A stretch of 9,881 nucleotides of DNA from an uncultured Collinsella sp. (GTDB lineage Bacteria; Actinomycetota; Coriobacteriia; Coriobacteriales; Coriobacteriaceae). Of this stretch, positions 1 to 6,824 are shown piece after piece. Every line of letters begins with the position of its first letter. Position 1 is the stretch's first letter. The notes below the pieces were generated by a model. It was given only the letters and a program-made list of their open reading frames with translations. It was not told the origin of the DNA and searched no databases. A program made the translations under genes and the position numbers. Where the stretch lies: contig URZR01000055.1 of NCBI GenBank assembly GCA_900552425.1, forward strand, positions 1 through 9,881, read 5' to 3'.

Positions 1-225
1 GCCGTAGCCGCTGTTGGCCTTGTCGATCATCTTTACACGGGGGTCGCGCTCCATGTACTCGCGGATGATATCTGGCGAGCTATCGGTGGAGCCGTCGTTG
101 ATGCAGATGATCTCGATGTCCTTGAGCGTCTGCGCCACGGCGGAATCGAGGCACACGCGCAGATAGCGCTCGACATTGCAAATGGGGACAAGCAGCGAAA
201 CTTTAGGGGTATCAGAGTTCTGCAA
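1..225 (-). CDS. GT2 family glycosyltransferase, N-terminal 75 residues (partial at left edge)
   Basis: This is the amino-terminal end of a family-2 glycosyltransferase, expected to transfer a sugar from a nucleotide-sugar donor onto a growing surface glycan at the inner face of the membrane. The visible 75 residues show the GT-A nucleotide-binding start (SLLVPICNVERYL, residues 10-22) and the CINDGSTDSS loop (41-50). The metal-binding DXD region lies beyond the edge. About 58 of 66 aligned residues match the start of the GT2 at 2450-1347, so the two are recent paralogues. The usual PxYN tyrosine is cysteine here (PICN). I chose the TTG at 225-223 because a GGGAGG ribosome site ends 5 bases before it and no ATG lies nearby. 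It is probably the third gene of a minus-strand GT operon, 74 bases after the preceding stop. Acceptor and donor cannot be told. Confidence 0.85.
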   Translation of the reverse strand, partial: MQNSDTPKVSLLVPICNVERYLRVCLDSAVAQTLKDIEIICINDGSTDSSPDIIREYMERDPRVKMIDKANSGYG

Positions 226-230
226 GAGAA

Positions 231-236
231 CCTCCC
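231..236 (-). promoter_or_regulatory. Ribosome binding site deciding a TTG start
   Basis: GGGAGG on the minus strand lies 5 bases before TTG at 225-223. It supports the TTG as the real start of the partial glycosyltransferase; no ATG or GTG in that frame is better placed. Confidence 0.7.
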
Positions 237-299
237 GTTGAATAGCGTGTAACAGGGTTATTTTAGCAGCCGAGTTGCGGCGGGCGGCAGCGCTTGGAA

Positions 300-1340
300 T
301 TAGATAAAACGCTCCAGGCAGGCTTTGAGACCGCGAGTCGAAAGATAGAACAGCGTGGCGTCTGCCATCGAAACGCCCGAGGTCGCCGCAACGAGCTTGT
401 GGGCAACACGGCGAACGGCACCCTTAGCAGGCATATCCGCCCACTCCGTTCCCAAAAACGTCGTGAGGTCCATGTTGACGCGAGCCGCCACGCGATGGAA
501 GTCATCGGCATCCAAGCGCGCCAGATCGAACACAATTAGGTCCAAAAACCAAGTTATCAGCTCGCCGGGACACAGGTCCAAAAGACCATAGGCCGCCCAG
601 TCTTCCAAGACCTCCTCGAGCATCTTCATGTGGGCGTCAAGCTTTTTGGCGCGCGCCTCGGCACTGTTGAACTCGTGCGTCGCCGATTCGCTCTCCATCA
701 CGTAGTGGTAGAACTTGTCAGGCATGACGACGGTCCTGCGGGCAAGCGCATAAGCCGCAAATTGGAAGACGACGTCCTCGCCCAAAGCCAAACCGGGGGC
801 GAAGCGAATGCCTTCGCGATTGAGCAGCTCGCGCGAAAAAGCCGCACGGCAGGCATAGGGCTGCGCATTCGAATGGAACAGCAGTTGAGGATCGCGGGCG
901 CCGAAGGTACCAGCTTTGGGGCTCATGAGTTGCTGGACGCGTTTGGGGGCAGCATCGGCAGGTTCACAGACGCCGCCAAAAACGGCGGCCTCGGCATCCG
1001 CAGACTCCATGGCATGCAACACGCGCTCGACCGTCTGGGCATCGATGTAATCGTCGGCGTCCACAAAAAAGACGGTCTCGCCCTCGGCGGCATCGATTCC
1101 GGCATTTCGAGCGCACGAGACGCCCGCGTTTTCCTGGTCAATCACCAGTACGCGATCGTCGGCCTGCGCGATCTGGCGCAACACGTTCAACGAATCATCG
1201 GTCGAGCCGTCGTTGACGCAGACAACCTGAATCGAACGCTCGGACTGGGCCAACAGCGAATCAACGCATCGCTGAATGGAGCGCGCAGAGTTGTAAACGG
1301 GGATGACAATGGTAGCTTTAGGACACGAGGCCTCTCCCAT
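300..1340 (-). CDS. GT2 family glycosyltransferase
   Basis: A 346-residue family-2 glycosyltransferase, probably a cytoplasmic or membrane-associated enzyme adding one sugar to a cell-surface polysaccharide. The GT-A fold is plain. It has the nucleotide-binding strand IVIPVYNSARSI (residues 11-22), the CVNDGSTDDS loop (41-50), NAGVSCARNAGI (71-82) and the metal-binding FFVDADDYI (91-99). A GED motif at about 187-189 matches the catalytic-base position seen in this family (xED). The carboxy-terminal third is unlike its neighbours and has no clear membrane span. The ATG at 1340 follows the stop of the upstream GT2 by 6 bases. Its ribosome site (AGGGGG, 1355-1350) lies inside that gene's last codons, so the two are probably translated together. 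It is clearly more distant from the flanking pair of GT2 genes than they are from each other. Donor and acceptor are unknown. Confidence 0.9.
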   Translation of the reverse strand: MGEASCPKATIVIPVYNSARSIQRCVDSLLAQSERSIQVVCVNDGSTDDSLNVLRQIAQADDRVLVIDQENAGVSCARNAGIDAAEGETVFFVDADDYIDAQTVERVLHAMESADAEAAVFGGVCEPADAAPKRVQQLMSPKAGTFGARDPQLLFHSNAQPYACRAAFSRELLNREGIRFAPGLALGEDVVFQFAAYALARRTVVMPDKFYHYVMESESATHEFNSAEARAKKLDAHMKMLEEVLEDWAAYGLLDLCPGELITWFLDLIVFDLARLDADDFHRVAARVNMDLTTFLGTEWADMPAKGAVRRVAHKLVAATSGVSMADATLFYLSTRGLKACLERFI

Positions 1341-1346
1341 GCCAAC

Positions 1347-2450
1347 CTACCCCCTCAGCGATTCGATGAGGAAGGCGGCGACCACGCCTGGGCCTCCAAC
1401 CGAGGCGTAATACTTAGCACGCCCCAAGGCACCATCCGTCGCAAAACTCGGATGCTCGTCAACCCAGCCCTCAGGATCTTTGAGGATGGCAGCGAGATTT
1501 GCGCGCTTCCACGGCTTGAGATCGTCAAGCGAAAACTCCCCCGCGTCCAAGGCCGCCTGAAATTCCTTGGCCATCTGCACCAGGAAGTCCTTATAGAACT
1601 TAGGCGCCAGGCGCACGTAGTTCCACATATACGAATCGTACTTAATGAGCTGATTGAACTTGAGCATGCGCGCGACATCGCCGCTTGCGTGGTCGCAGGC
1701 ATAATCCTCTCGAATCCAACGCTCAATCTCGGCATACTCGGTATTGACGCAAAAGACCTTAGCCGAAGAATTGACCGAGGAATTTTCGTTGTCCTGGCGA
1801 TACGACAACACGGCATCATGCAGGTAAACAGCCTTATCGGCGCACGCGATCACCTTAAAGGCGAATGACGTGTCCTGAAAGGATGCCCCCGGAGTCGGCA
1901 GGAACTTTATGCCGTTGCGCTCAAGAAAATCGCGACGGTACACTGCCGACCAAATCGACGGCTTTTGCTTAAAGAACTGTGTCGTATCGCTCGGGTGCAC
2001 CGGCTTGCCACAGTCCTTGGCTTTAAACATCTCGTGCAGCGAACGGCGCTCCTCGGGCTTAGACCAGTAGAAATCAAAATTCGCCTTCGCAAAGTCGGCA
2101 TTATTGCTATCGGCGGCCGAGACAAGCTTTTCGAGTGCGTCGGGCACCATAAAGTCATCGGACTCCAAGATGCCAACGTACTTGCCATGCGCCATCTCCA
2201 GACCGTGGTTCATCGAGTCGCCGTAGCCGCTGTTGGCCTTGTCGATCATCTTGACGCGCCCATCGCGCTCCATATACTCGCGGATAATCGCCGGCGAGTT
2301 GTCGGTCGACCCGTCGTTAATGCAGATGATCTCAATATCCTTGAGCGTCTGCGCCAGGGCGGAATCGAGACACTCGCGCAGGTAGCGCTGAACATTGTAA
2401 ATGGGAATAAGCAGCGACAGAACAGGGCTGCCAGAGGCGTTAGTAGACAA
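1347..2450 (-). CDS. GT2 family glycosyltransferase, first gene of minus-strand GT operon
   Basis: A 367-residue family-2 glycosyltransferase likely to act on a surface glycan. Visible motifs are SLLIPIYNVQRYL (residues 12-24), CINDGSTDNS (43-52), KANSGYGDSMNHGLE (71-85) and the DXD-like ILESDDFM (94-101). FQDTSF at about 191-196 stands where the family's catalytic xED usually lies, with Gln in place of Glu. YRQDNENSSVNS (217-228) is a motif I associate with LPS/capsule-type GT2 proteins. The start is TTG at 2450-2448, because AAGGAG lies 5 bases before it. The first 66 comparable residues are about 88% identical to the partial GT2 at the left edge, whereas the next gene downstream (1340-300) is more distant. 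It is the promoter-proximal gene of the operon and diverges from the acyltransferase at 2563. Sugar specificity cannot be read from sequence. Confidence 0.9.
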   Translation of the reverse strand: MSTNASGSPVLSLLIPIYNVQRYLRECLDSALAQTLKDIEIICINDGSTDNSPAIIREYMERDGRVKMIDKANSGYGDSMNHGLEMAHGKYVGILESDDFMVPDALEKLVSAADSNNADFAKANFDFYWSKPEERRSLHEMFKAKDCGKPVHPSDTTQFFKQKPSIWSAVYRRDFLERNGIKFLPTPGASFQDTSFAFKVIACADKAVYLHDAVLSYRQDNENSSVNSSAKVFCVNTEYAEIERWIREDYACDHASGDVARMLKFNQLIKYDSYMWNYVRLAPKFYKDFLVQMAKEFQAALDAGEFSLDDLKPWKRANLAAILKDPEGWVDEHPSFATDGALGRAKYYASVGGPGVVAAFLIESLRG

Positions 2451-2455
2451 ATGTG

Positions 2456-2461
2456 CTCCTT
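2456..2461 (-). promoter_or_regulatory. Ribosome binding site deciding a TTG start
   Basis: AAGGAG on the minus strand, 5 bases before TTG at 2450-2448. The same strong-site, 5-base-spacer, TTG arrangement occurs in the paralogue at 231-223. Confidence 0.75.
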
Positions 2462-2516
2462 AGGAAATACCTGTCGTTTCATGGTATCAAAGGGTCAGCG
2501 TGCCAGCGGGCGTTTA

Positions 2517-2522
2517 TATAAT
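2517..2522 (+). promoter_or_regulatory. Candidate -10 element for the acyltransferase gene
   Basis: A perfect TATAAT lies 40 bases before the ATG at 2563. The -35 position at 17-base spacing (GTCAGC, 2494-2499) is a poor match, so the promoter may rely on its -10 or on an activator. It sits in the 112-base divergent spacer between the GT operon and the acyltransferase. I found no convincing promoter for the minus-strand operon in the same spacer, though TTGATA occurs on that strand around 2484-2489. Confidence 0.45.
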
Positions 2523-2562
2523 CTATGGAGCTCGCAGAGGCAAACCGATAAGAAAGGACGTC

Positions 2563-3693
2563 ATGCAGCCCAAAGCCGCACGCAACATACCCATCGAAGC
2601 GCTACGCCTAATCGCGGTCGCCGGCATCGCGGTGTTCCACACCTTTCAGTGGACCTTCCAAGCCGTCTGCGTCGGCGCCGTGGAATATGCCCCACTTGCG
2701 ATGTTCCCTTATTCCGGCGTGCTCGGTTTTATTAACTTGCTGGGATGCTGGGCCAACGAGGTCTTCTTTATGATCTCGGGCTATTTTCTCATCGCTTCGG
2801 CCGCGCGTGCTTGGGACGGTGGAGCAACGTGGAAGTCGCAAATGCAACGGACGGCGCAGCGCCTTGGCAAGGTCATTATGCCCACTGCGTTTTATTGCCT
2901 CGTGGCGCTCGCGTGGTCCACGGTCGTCTCACCCATTCCCGATGTTACCCTCAATACGCACTACTGGTACACGCTAGGCCTTGAGTTTATCTGGATCTAT
3001 GCCGCCACGGTCTTCATGGCACCATGGTTTGGACTGGCTAAGAGTCGACTCCTCCAGAAAACCTACAAGACGACGGTCATCGCCGTTGGCATCCTCGCAT
3101 TTGTTGTTAACGGGTATTTAGCCGTTATGAGTGCGACAAGCGCCGGTGAGTTTTCTTGGCTCCAAAAGCTCATGAGCGCTATCACGTACGTAGTCGCGTT
3201 TTTGATCGGCGGACTGCTCCGCGACGTTACCGATGTCACGGATTCGGACAGGGTGGGCGCCTTGGGCATGCGCTCGCTCGTAACGGTTTTGGTGCTCACC
3301 ATCATCCTGGAAGGAGCACTCTCCTTCACCGACAACCTCACAGCGATGACAATCCTCTCCTACAAATCGACCTCGCTGATCTCGTTTGCCCTCGCTGCCG
3401 CCTCCCTGCTCTTTGCGGCTACCCGACGCAGTGCCTCAGGCAATTCGCGGACTGCAGGTGCCATCGTCACCTTATCGACCGCCACGCTCGGTTTCTATGT
3501 GATGCAGTCGCTCACCAGTAGCCTGTGGCGTCCCGTCTTCAATACGTTGCTCGCAAACATACTGGTCAGCCAAAACAGCCCGGCAGTTATATGTATCGTC
3601 ACGGGTACCGTCATTAGCATCATCTTTGCTCTGGCACTTCTCATCATCGATGCAGTTAGAAGCCTTATCGAACGCAAGCTCAAGCGGCAATAG
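2563..3693 (+). CDS. Acyltransferase family 3 integral membrane protein
   Basis: A 376-residue polytopic membrane protein of the acyltransferase-3 (OafA/YrhL, PF01757) type. These proteins move acyl groups, often acetyl, onto sugars of surface polysaccharides or peptidoglycan. The opening pattern EALRLIAVAGIAVFHTFQW (residues 12-30) matches the family's first helix with its essential histidine (H26). FFMISGYFL (68-76) is the family's second hallmark, followed by a basic stretch ending RLGKVIMP. Hydrophobic segments continue to the end (roughly ten helices by eye), closing with a basic KLKRQ tail. I chose ATG 2563 over an in-frame start at 2500: AGAAAGG lies just before it and protein homology begins there. 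It diverges from the GT operon and precedes another GT by 170 bases, so it probably decorates the glycan these genes make. The acyl donor and target are inference. Confidence 0.85.
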   Translation: MQPKAARNIPIEALRLIAVAGIAVFHTFQWTFQAVCVGAVEYAPLAMFPYSGVLGFINLLGCWANEVFFMISGYFLIASAARAWDGGATWKSQMQRTAQRLGKVIMPTAFYCLVALAWSTVVSPIPDVTLNTHYWYTLGLEFIWIYAATVFMAPWFGLAKSRLLQKTYKTTVIAVGILAFVVNGYLAVMSATSAGEFSWLQKLMSAITYVVAFLIGGLLRDVTDVTDSDRVGALGMRSLVTVLVLTIILEGALSFTDNLTAMTILSYKSTSLISFALAAASLLFAATRRSASGNSRTAGAIVTLSTATLGFYVMQSLTSSLWRPVFNTLLANILVSQNSPAVICIVTGTVISIIFALALLIIDAVRSLIERKLKRQ

Positions 3694-3730
3694 ACACGCT
3701 GTTGTCAGACGCCAAAGCCGCTACAGCCGT

Positions 3731-3750
3731 GGCAGGTTCCTGCGTTTTAT
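3731..3750 (+). terminator. Weak candidate terminator after acyltransferase
   Basis: GCAG-GTTC-CTGC (3732-3743) forms a 4-bp stem followed by GTTTTATT. The stem is short, so termination here is uncertain; the acyltransferase and the next GT may also be cotranscribed. Confidence 0.25.
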
Positions 3751-3757
3751 TCAAAGC

Positions 3758-3788
3758 TTGCCGTCAAGGTGCGCCGAGCCTTTACAAT
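3758..3788 (+). promoter_or_regulatory. Candidate promoter for the galactofuranosyltransferase-like gene
   Basis: TACAAT (3783-3788) is a good -10. TTGCCG (3758-3763) is a partial -35 at a long 19-base spacing. It lies 75 bases before the ATG at 3864. A perfect 10-base palindrome GCGCATGCGC (3827-3836) lies in the leader and could be an operator or just GC-rich chance. Confidence 0.4.
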
Positions 3789-3863
3789 AAGACAGTCCCA
3801 AGGACGTATTCGATAGCTTCCGTGCAGCGCATGCGCGCCGCGCGTGAAAGGATATATTGCCCC

Positions 3864-4883
3864 ATGACTTCAACCCTTCCCGCTCCCATCGATAAGCTCG
3901 CCATCGTTGTCGTTACGTACAAGCGCCAGGAGCTCTTGGCCAACTTGTTCGACTCCATGACCGAGCTCACGGCAACGCCCTGGCGCATCGTGATTGTCGA
4001 TAACGAAAATTCGCGCGAGACCGAGGCCATGTGCACCGCATTCAACGAGCGCCTGGCTAACCTGTGGGGCATCGACACCGAGCAGTCTGACGCGCAGGGC
4101 GGCACCGACCGCGTCATCTACGCCCCGCAGCTCGAAAACGGCGGCGGTGCGGGCGGCTTCTCCGCTGGCACTAAATGCGCCTACGACCTGGGCGCCCAGT
4201 GGTTCTGGGTGATGGACGACGACGTGCTCGTCATCCCCGAAGGCATCGAGCGTCTTGCCAAGTGGACCGACCGCTATGATGTCATCCAGGGTTCGCGCCT
4301 GGACTTTGACGGCGGCGCCTTCTTTTGGCAATACCAACTCATCCTTTCGCTCGGCATTCCCAACCCAGTCGCCAAGTGGGACTTGGGTCCAGAGGGTTAT
4401 CGCGCCATGAACCAGCTGTGCTTTGAGGGCGGCATGTTCTCGCGCCGCGTGGTCGACAAGATCGGCCTGCCCGATGCGCGATTCTTCATCTACGGCGACG
4501 ATGCCTGCTATGGCTACGTGGCCAGCCAGCACTTCCCCGCCGCCGTTGTTGCCGACGTGGTGCTCAAGCGCGCCCGCGCCGTCTCTAACTGGGACATCGC
4601 CGGCAAACGCCAGCTCAACTCCACGAGCGACACCAACCGCTACTACATCATGCGCAACCGCGGTTATCTGGCACGCTACATGCAGATCTACGGCGACTAC
4701 CACCCTATGCTGTTCCGTCTGGGCAACGCCGCGACCTTCTGCAAGGAATTTATTCGCCTGGCTGCGGTCGATAAGTGCTTTAAGACCGGTATTCCGGCGC
4801 TGCGCCGTGGCATGAAGGACGCCCGCAAGATCGTTAAGGATCCCAACTGGAAGCCCATGCCGCCCATGAAGGACACCGAGTAA
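3864..4883 (+). CDS. Galactofuranosyl/rhamnosyl-type GT2 glycosyltransferase (GlfT-like)
   Basis: A 339-residue GT2 enzyme resembling the GlfT1/GlfT2 and rhamnosyltransferase branch, which build galactofuranose- or rhamnose-containing polymers from nucleotide-sugar donors at the cytoplasmic membrane. Signature blocks are seen in order: LAIVVVTYKR (residues 12-21), IVIVDNENS (42-50), ENGGGAGGFSAGTKCAYDLG (91-110), metal-binding WFWVMDDDVLV (113-123), FFIYGDDACYGY (207-218) in the place of the family's W-DD-E acceptor-site motif, and RYYIMRNRGYL (259-269). The acidic residue after the DD is replaced here (DDACYG rather than DDxE), which may affect catalysis or reflect subfamily variation. ATG 3864 fits the homology start; GAAAGGA lies 11 bases upstream, a slightly long spacer. 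The frame is open back to 3702, but those residues look non-coding. Galf specificity is plausible, not shown. Confidence 0.85.
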   Translation: MTSTLPAPIDKLAIVVVTYKRQELLANLFDSMTELTATPWRIVIVDNENSRETEAMCTAFNERLANLWGIDTEQSDAQGGTDRVIYAPQLENGGGAGGFSAGTKCAYDLGAQWFWVMDDDVLVIPEGIERLAKWTDRYDVIQGSRLDFDGGAFFWQYQLILSLGIPNPVAKWDLGPEGYRAMNQLCFEGGMFSRRVVDKIGLPDARFFIYGDDACYGYVASQHFPAAVVADVVLKRARAVSNWDIAGKRQLNSTSDTNRYYIMRNRGYLARYMQIYGDYHPMLFRLGNAATFCKEFIRLAAVDKCFKTGIPALRRGMKDARKIVKDPNWKPMPPMKDTE

Positions 4884-4907
4884 CGGAAGCCGGAAACACC
4901 TCAGCGC

Positions 4908-5504
4908 TTAAAGCCGCTGGTACACCGTAGCCACATGCTGTCCATCAAACCCAAACCCCCAGCGCATGCGACCAACGCCAGGGCGTGGCACACGGATTTC
5001 GTCGATGCCGTCGCGCTCTATGTCGAGCAGCGCCTGCACGGCCAGCAATTCCAGGCCCAGCGCATCCACACCGGGGTCATACATCATGTTGATCGTTATC
5101 AGCGGACGTTCATCGAGCATACCGATCGTATCGGCTATGTCGAACACGGCGCCCGTGGGAAAAACCTGGATGTCCCAGCGATCCGCGCCACACTTTCGCC
5201 TCGAGGCAGGATTGGCATAGCCAGGCAAGCCAAAGCAGAGCCCCTGCAAGAGCAGATGATATGGCAGCGGCGTATCTGGGTCGGTCTCGCCGATTCCCGC
5301 ATCTCCCAAGATGCGGCTTAGCGCCCGCCTCACGGTATCCTCGTTCCCATGGCACAGCCCGTCGCGAAACACATCGACGTCTCGAATGTCTTCTGCAGCG
5401 CACTCAAACCACTCAATAATCACTAGACGCAAGGCCTGGCGAAGCTCGTTATTGGGCAATCGCAAAGCACGGAGGCGATCGCCATGCTCTGGCTCCTCAG
5501 TCAT
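4908..5504 (-). CDS. PD-(D/E)XK nuclease superfamily-9-like C-terminal part (split from ATPase part)
   Basis: This 198-residue frame is the second half of an AAA-ATPase-like (PF09820) plus PDDEXK_9 (PF08011) protein, a family usually made as one chain of about 500-600 residues. It shows the linker LRLPNNELRQALRLVIIEWF (residues 16-35) and YHLLLQGLCFGLPGY. RWDIQVF keeps the first acidic residue of the fold. The end, GFGFDGQHVATVYQ, matches the family's closing GiaFdgK block. Where the family has an iiiElK strand, this protein reads ITINMMYD, so the E and K of the nuclease site are missing and cleavage activity is doubtful. The ATG at 5504 overlaps the upstream stop as ATGA. No clear ribosome site precedes it, so either translation is coupled or a one-base frameshift has broken one gene. 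The frame itself is open back to a GTG at 5531. The biological role of the family is not established. Confidence 0.75.
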   Translation of the reverse strand: MTEEPEHGDRLRALRLPNNELRQALRLVIIEWFECAAEDIRDVDVFRDGLCHGNEDTVRRALSRILGDAGIGETDPDTPLPYHLLLQGLCFGLPGYANPASRRKCGADRWDIQVFPTGAVFDIADTIGMLDERPLITINMMYDPGVDALGLELLAVQALLDIERDGIDEIRVPRPGVGRMRWGFGFDGQHVATVYQRL

Positions 5505-6691
5505 AAACCGGACAGATACAGCGCTGTCCACATGCCATCGTCAGGCGAGACATCTGGCTCTGCAGTGCCCAAACAAAGCGGGACCTCAGCGCACCCATGG
5601 GCCTCGAGCAAATCAAACAATACCGAAAGGCGGTCGAGATTCCACCCGGCAACTACCCTACTCAGGCAATCGGCATATCCATACAGATCGGCACGCACAG
5701 GCGCCGTGCAGCCTCGGCCCAGAAAACCGATCACACGCTCTGGACTCGAGCAATAGGCCCTACCAAACCGATATCCCTCGAGCCATTCACGCGCATCATC
5801 CAGGTATTCCTCGCGTCCAGCATGATTCAAAAGAGCCTCGACCTCGACATCCGAAAAGCCGAACCAACGGTCACACCACGTCGAAAGCGGCGTCGACAGA
5901 CAATACGAGCAACTGCGCGAAGAAAGCGCCGCTTCGACAGGACTGGGACGCTCCCCCATCAGACAAGCAAAGCGTAGCGAATGGCCCGCGGCAGCAATGG
6001 CGTCAAACAGCGCACGGTCAAGTAGTTCTGCCGGATCGGCGTCGGAAGCGTCCCTCGCGCTCGCACGGCGAGACCACGCCGCATCGTACCCATCAACGAG
6101 CAATACAACCTGCTCATCGCAGGCAATCTCCAGCAGCTCTATGAGCACACCGAGCACCGAGTCAACCTCGTCCGCGCTCGCCACGCCACGCGCGACACGT
6201 TCGATGTGACGCACCTTATCTCGAGCTAAATCCGGAGCCTCCAAGAGCGCCAACAAGCGAGCGCACTCGCCCGAAAGGGCATCGCGCACGACGCCGGCAA
6301 CAGCGGGGCCACGCCTCCCAGCGCCAGAAAAGTCCAGCGATATCACCGGATAGCAAGCATACTCATCCCGATAGCGCCCGCCGTTCGCATCCCAAATCTG
6401 AGCATCGGCAAACAAACGCTGACCAGAGCGACCGACCGCTGGACGCTCCAGAAAAGCCCTGAGCATCGACAAGTTCATGCTCTTGCCAAAACCCTTGGGC
6501 CGACAACAAAGCGCAACAGGCGCTTCGCTGTCCAATATATCGGCAATAACCATAGTCTTATCGACGAGTAAACACCGATTGATTGCATCGGAAAAGTCGT
6601 GTGCATCAACCGGTAGAGCTGCGCTATCCGCATGATTGAGCAACCGTGCACCAAACGCATGAGTAAAACCACAATTCACCTGTTCAGACAC
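5501..6691 (-). CDS. AAA-ATPase-like protein (PF09820-type), N-terminal part of a split gene
   Basis: This 396-residue protein carries the AAA-ATPase-like domain that normally precedes a PDDEXK_9 domain. The family opening is seen as LPVDAHDFSDAINRCLLVDKT (split: LPVDAHDF at 26-33, VDKT at 43-46). The Walker A region is CRPKGFGKSMNLSML (63-77), where the family has RPRRFGKS. The Walker B strand is VVLLVDGYD (195-203): the glutamate of the usual LLIDEYD is glycine, so ATP hydrolysis is probably impaired. The family's SGLNN block is also not recognisable. The frame reaches the WTALYLSGL segment and stops, exactly where the sibling frame at 5504 resumes. I set the start at GTG 6691 because AAGGAGA lies 7 bases before it; the frame is open further to 6826 but runs into a terminator and promoter. 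Coriobacteria and Bacteroidetes often hold many copies of this family. Confidence 0.75.
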   Translation of the reverse strand: MSEQVNCGFTHAFGARLLNHADSAALPVDAHDFSDAINRCLLVDKTMVIADILDSEAPVALCCRPKGFGKSMNLSMLRAFLERPAVGRSGQRLFADAQIWDANGGRYRDEYACYPVISLDFSGAGRRGPAVAGVVRDALSGECARLLALLEAPDLARDKVRHIERVARGVASADEVDSVLGVLIELLEIACDEQVVLLVDGYDAAWSRRASARDASDADPAELLDRALFDAIAAAGHSLRFACLMGERPSPVEAALSSRSCSYCLSTPLSTWCDRWFGFSDVEVEALLNHAGREEYLDDAREWLEGYRFGRAYCSSPERVIGFLGRGCTAPVRADLYGYADCLSRVVAGWNLDRLSVLFDLLEAHGCAEVPLCLGTAEPDVSPDDGMWTALYLSGL

Positions 6692-6698
6692 CGTAAAC

Positions 6699-6705
6699 TC
6701 TCCTT
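6699..6705 (-). promoter_or_regulatory. Ribosome binding site deciding a GTG start
   Basis: AAGGAGA on the minus strand, 7 bases before GTG at 6691-6689. It places the start of the AAA-ATPase-like gene 45 codons inside the longest open frame. Confidence 0.75.
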
Positions 6706-6724
6706 CTAACGCAGCACGATGCCC

Positions 6725-6752
6725 ATTGTAGCGAGCGGGTAGAGCGCAACAA
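6725..6752 (-). promoter_or_regulatory. Candidate promoter for the AAA-ATPase-like gene
   Basis: On the minus strand TTGTTG (6752-6747) and TACAAT (6730-6725) are separated by 16 bases, giving a leader of roughly 30 bases to the GTG at 6691. The same TACAAT -10 appears before the GlfT-like gene. Between here and the upstream terminator is a CCCCC-GA-GGGGG palindrome (6792-6803) of unknown role. Confidence 0.45.
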
Positions 6753-6824
6753 TATCGACATGCAAACGTTTCGGGCAGCGGTAGCAACAGACCCCCGAGG
6801 GGGCATAACAAATCGTTGCACAAC

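Noticed and set aside
630..1868. A 412-codon plus-strand open frame antisense to two glycosyltransferase genes
   Set aside because: It spans the junction of two clear GT2 genes on the other strand, has no family motifs and no good ribosome site. GC-rich antisense frames of this length are common.
3702..3863. N-terminal extension of the GlfT-like protein by 54 codons
   Set aside because: The extension covers the candidate promoter and leader, and protein homology starts at the ATG at 3864.
4902..4919. CAGCG/CGCTG hairpin between the converging genes as a bidirectional terminator
   Set aside because: Only a 5-bp stem with an 8-base loop and no U run on either side; too weak to call.
5495..5512. 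Programmed -1 ribosomal frameshift joining the ATPase and nuclease frames
   Set aside because: The in-frame heptamer C GGT TTA does not fit the X-XXY-YYZ slippery pattern, and I see no obvious stimulatory element. Mutation, error or reinitiation fit better.
5311..6144. Plus-strand 277-codon open frame
   Set aside because: It is antisense to the ATPase-like gene and its composition (Arg, Pro, His, Ser rich) is typical of a shadow frame.
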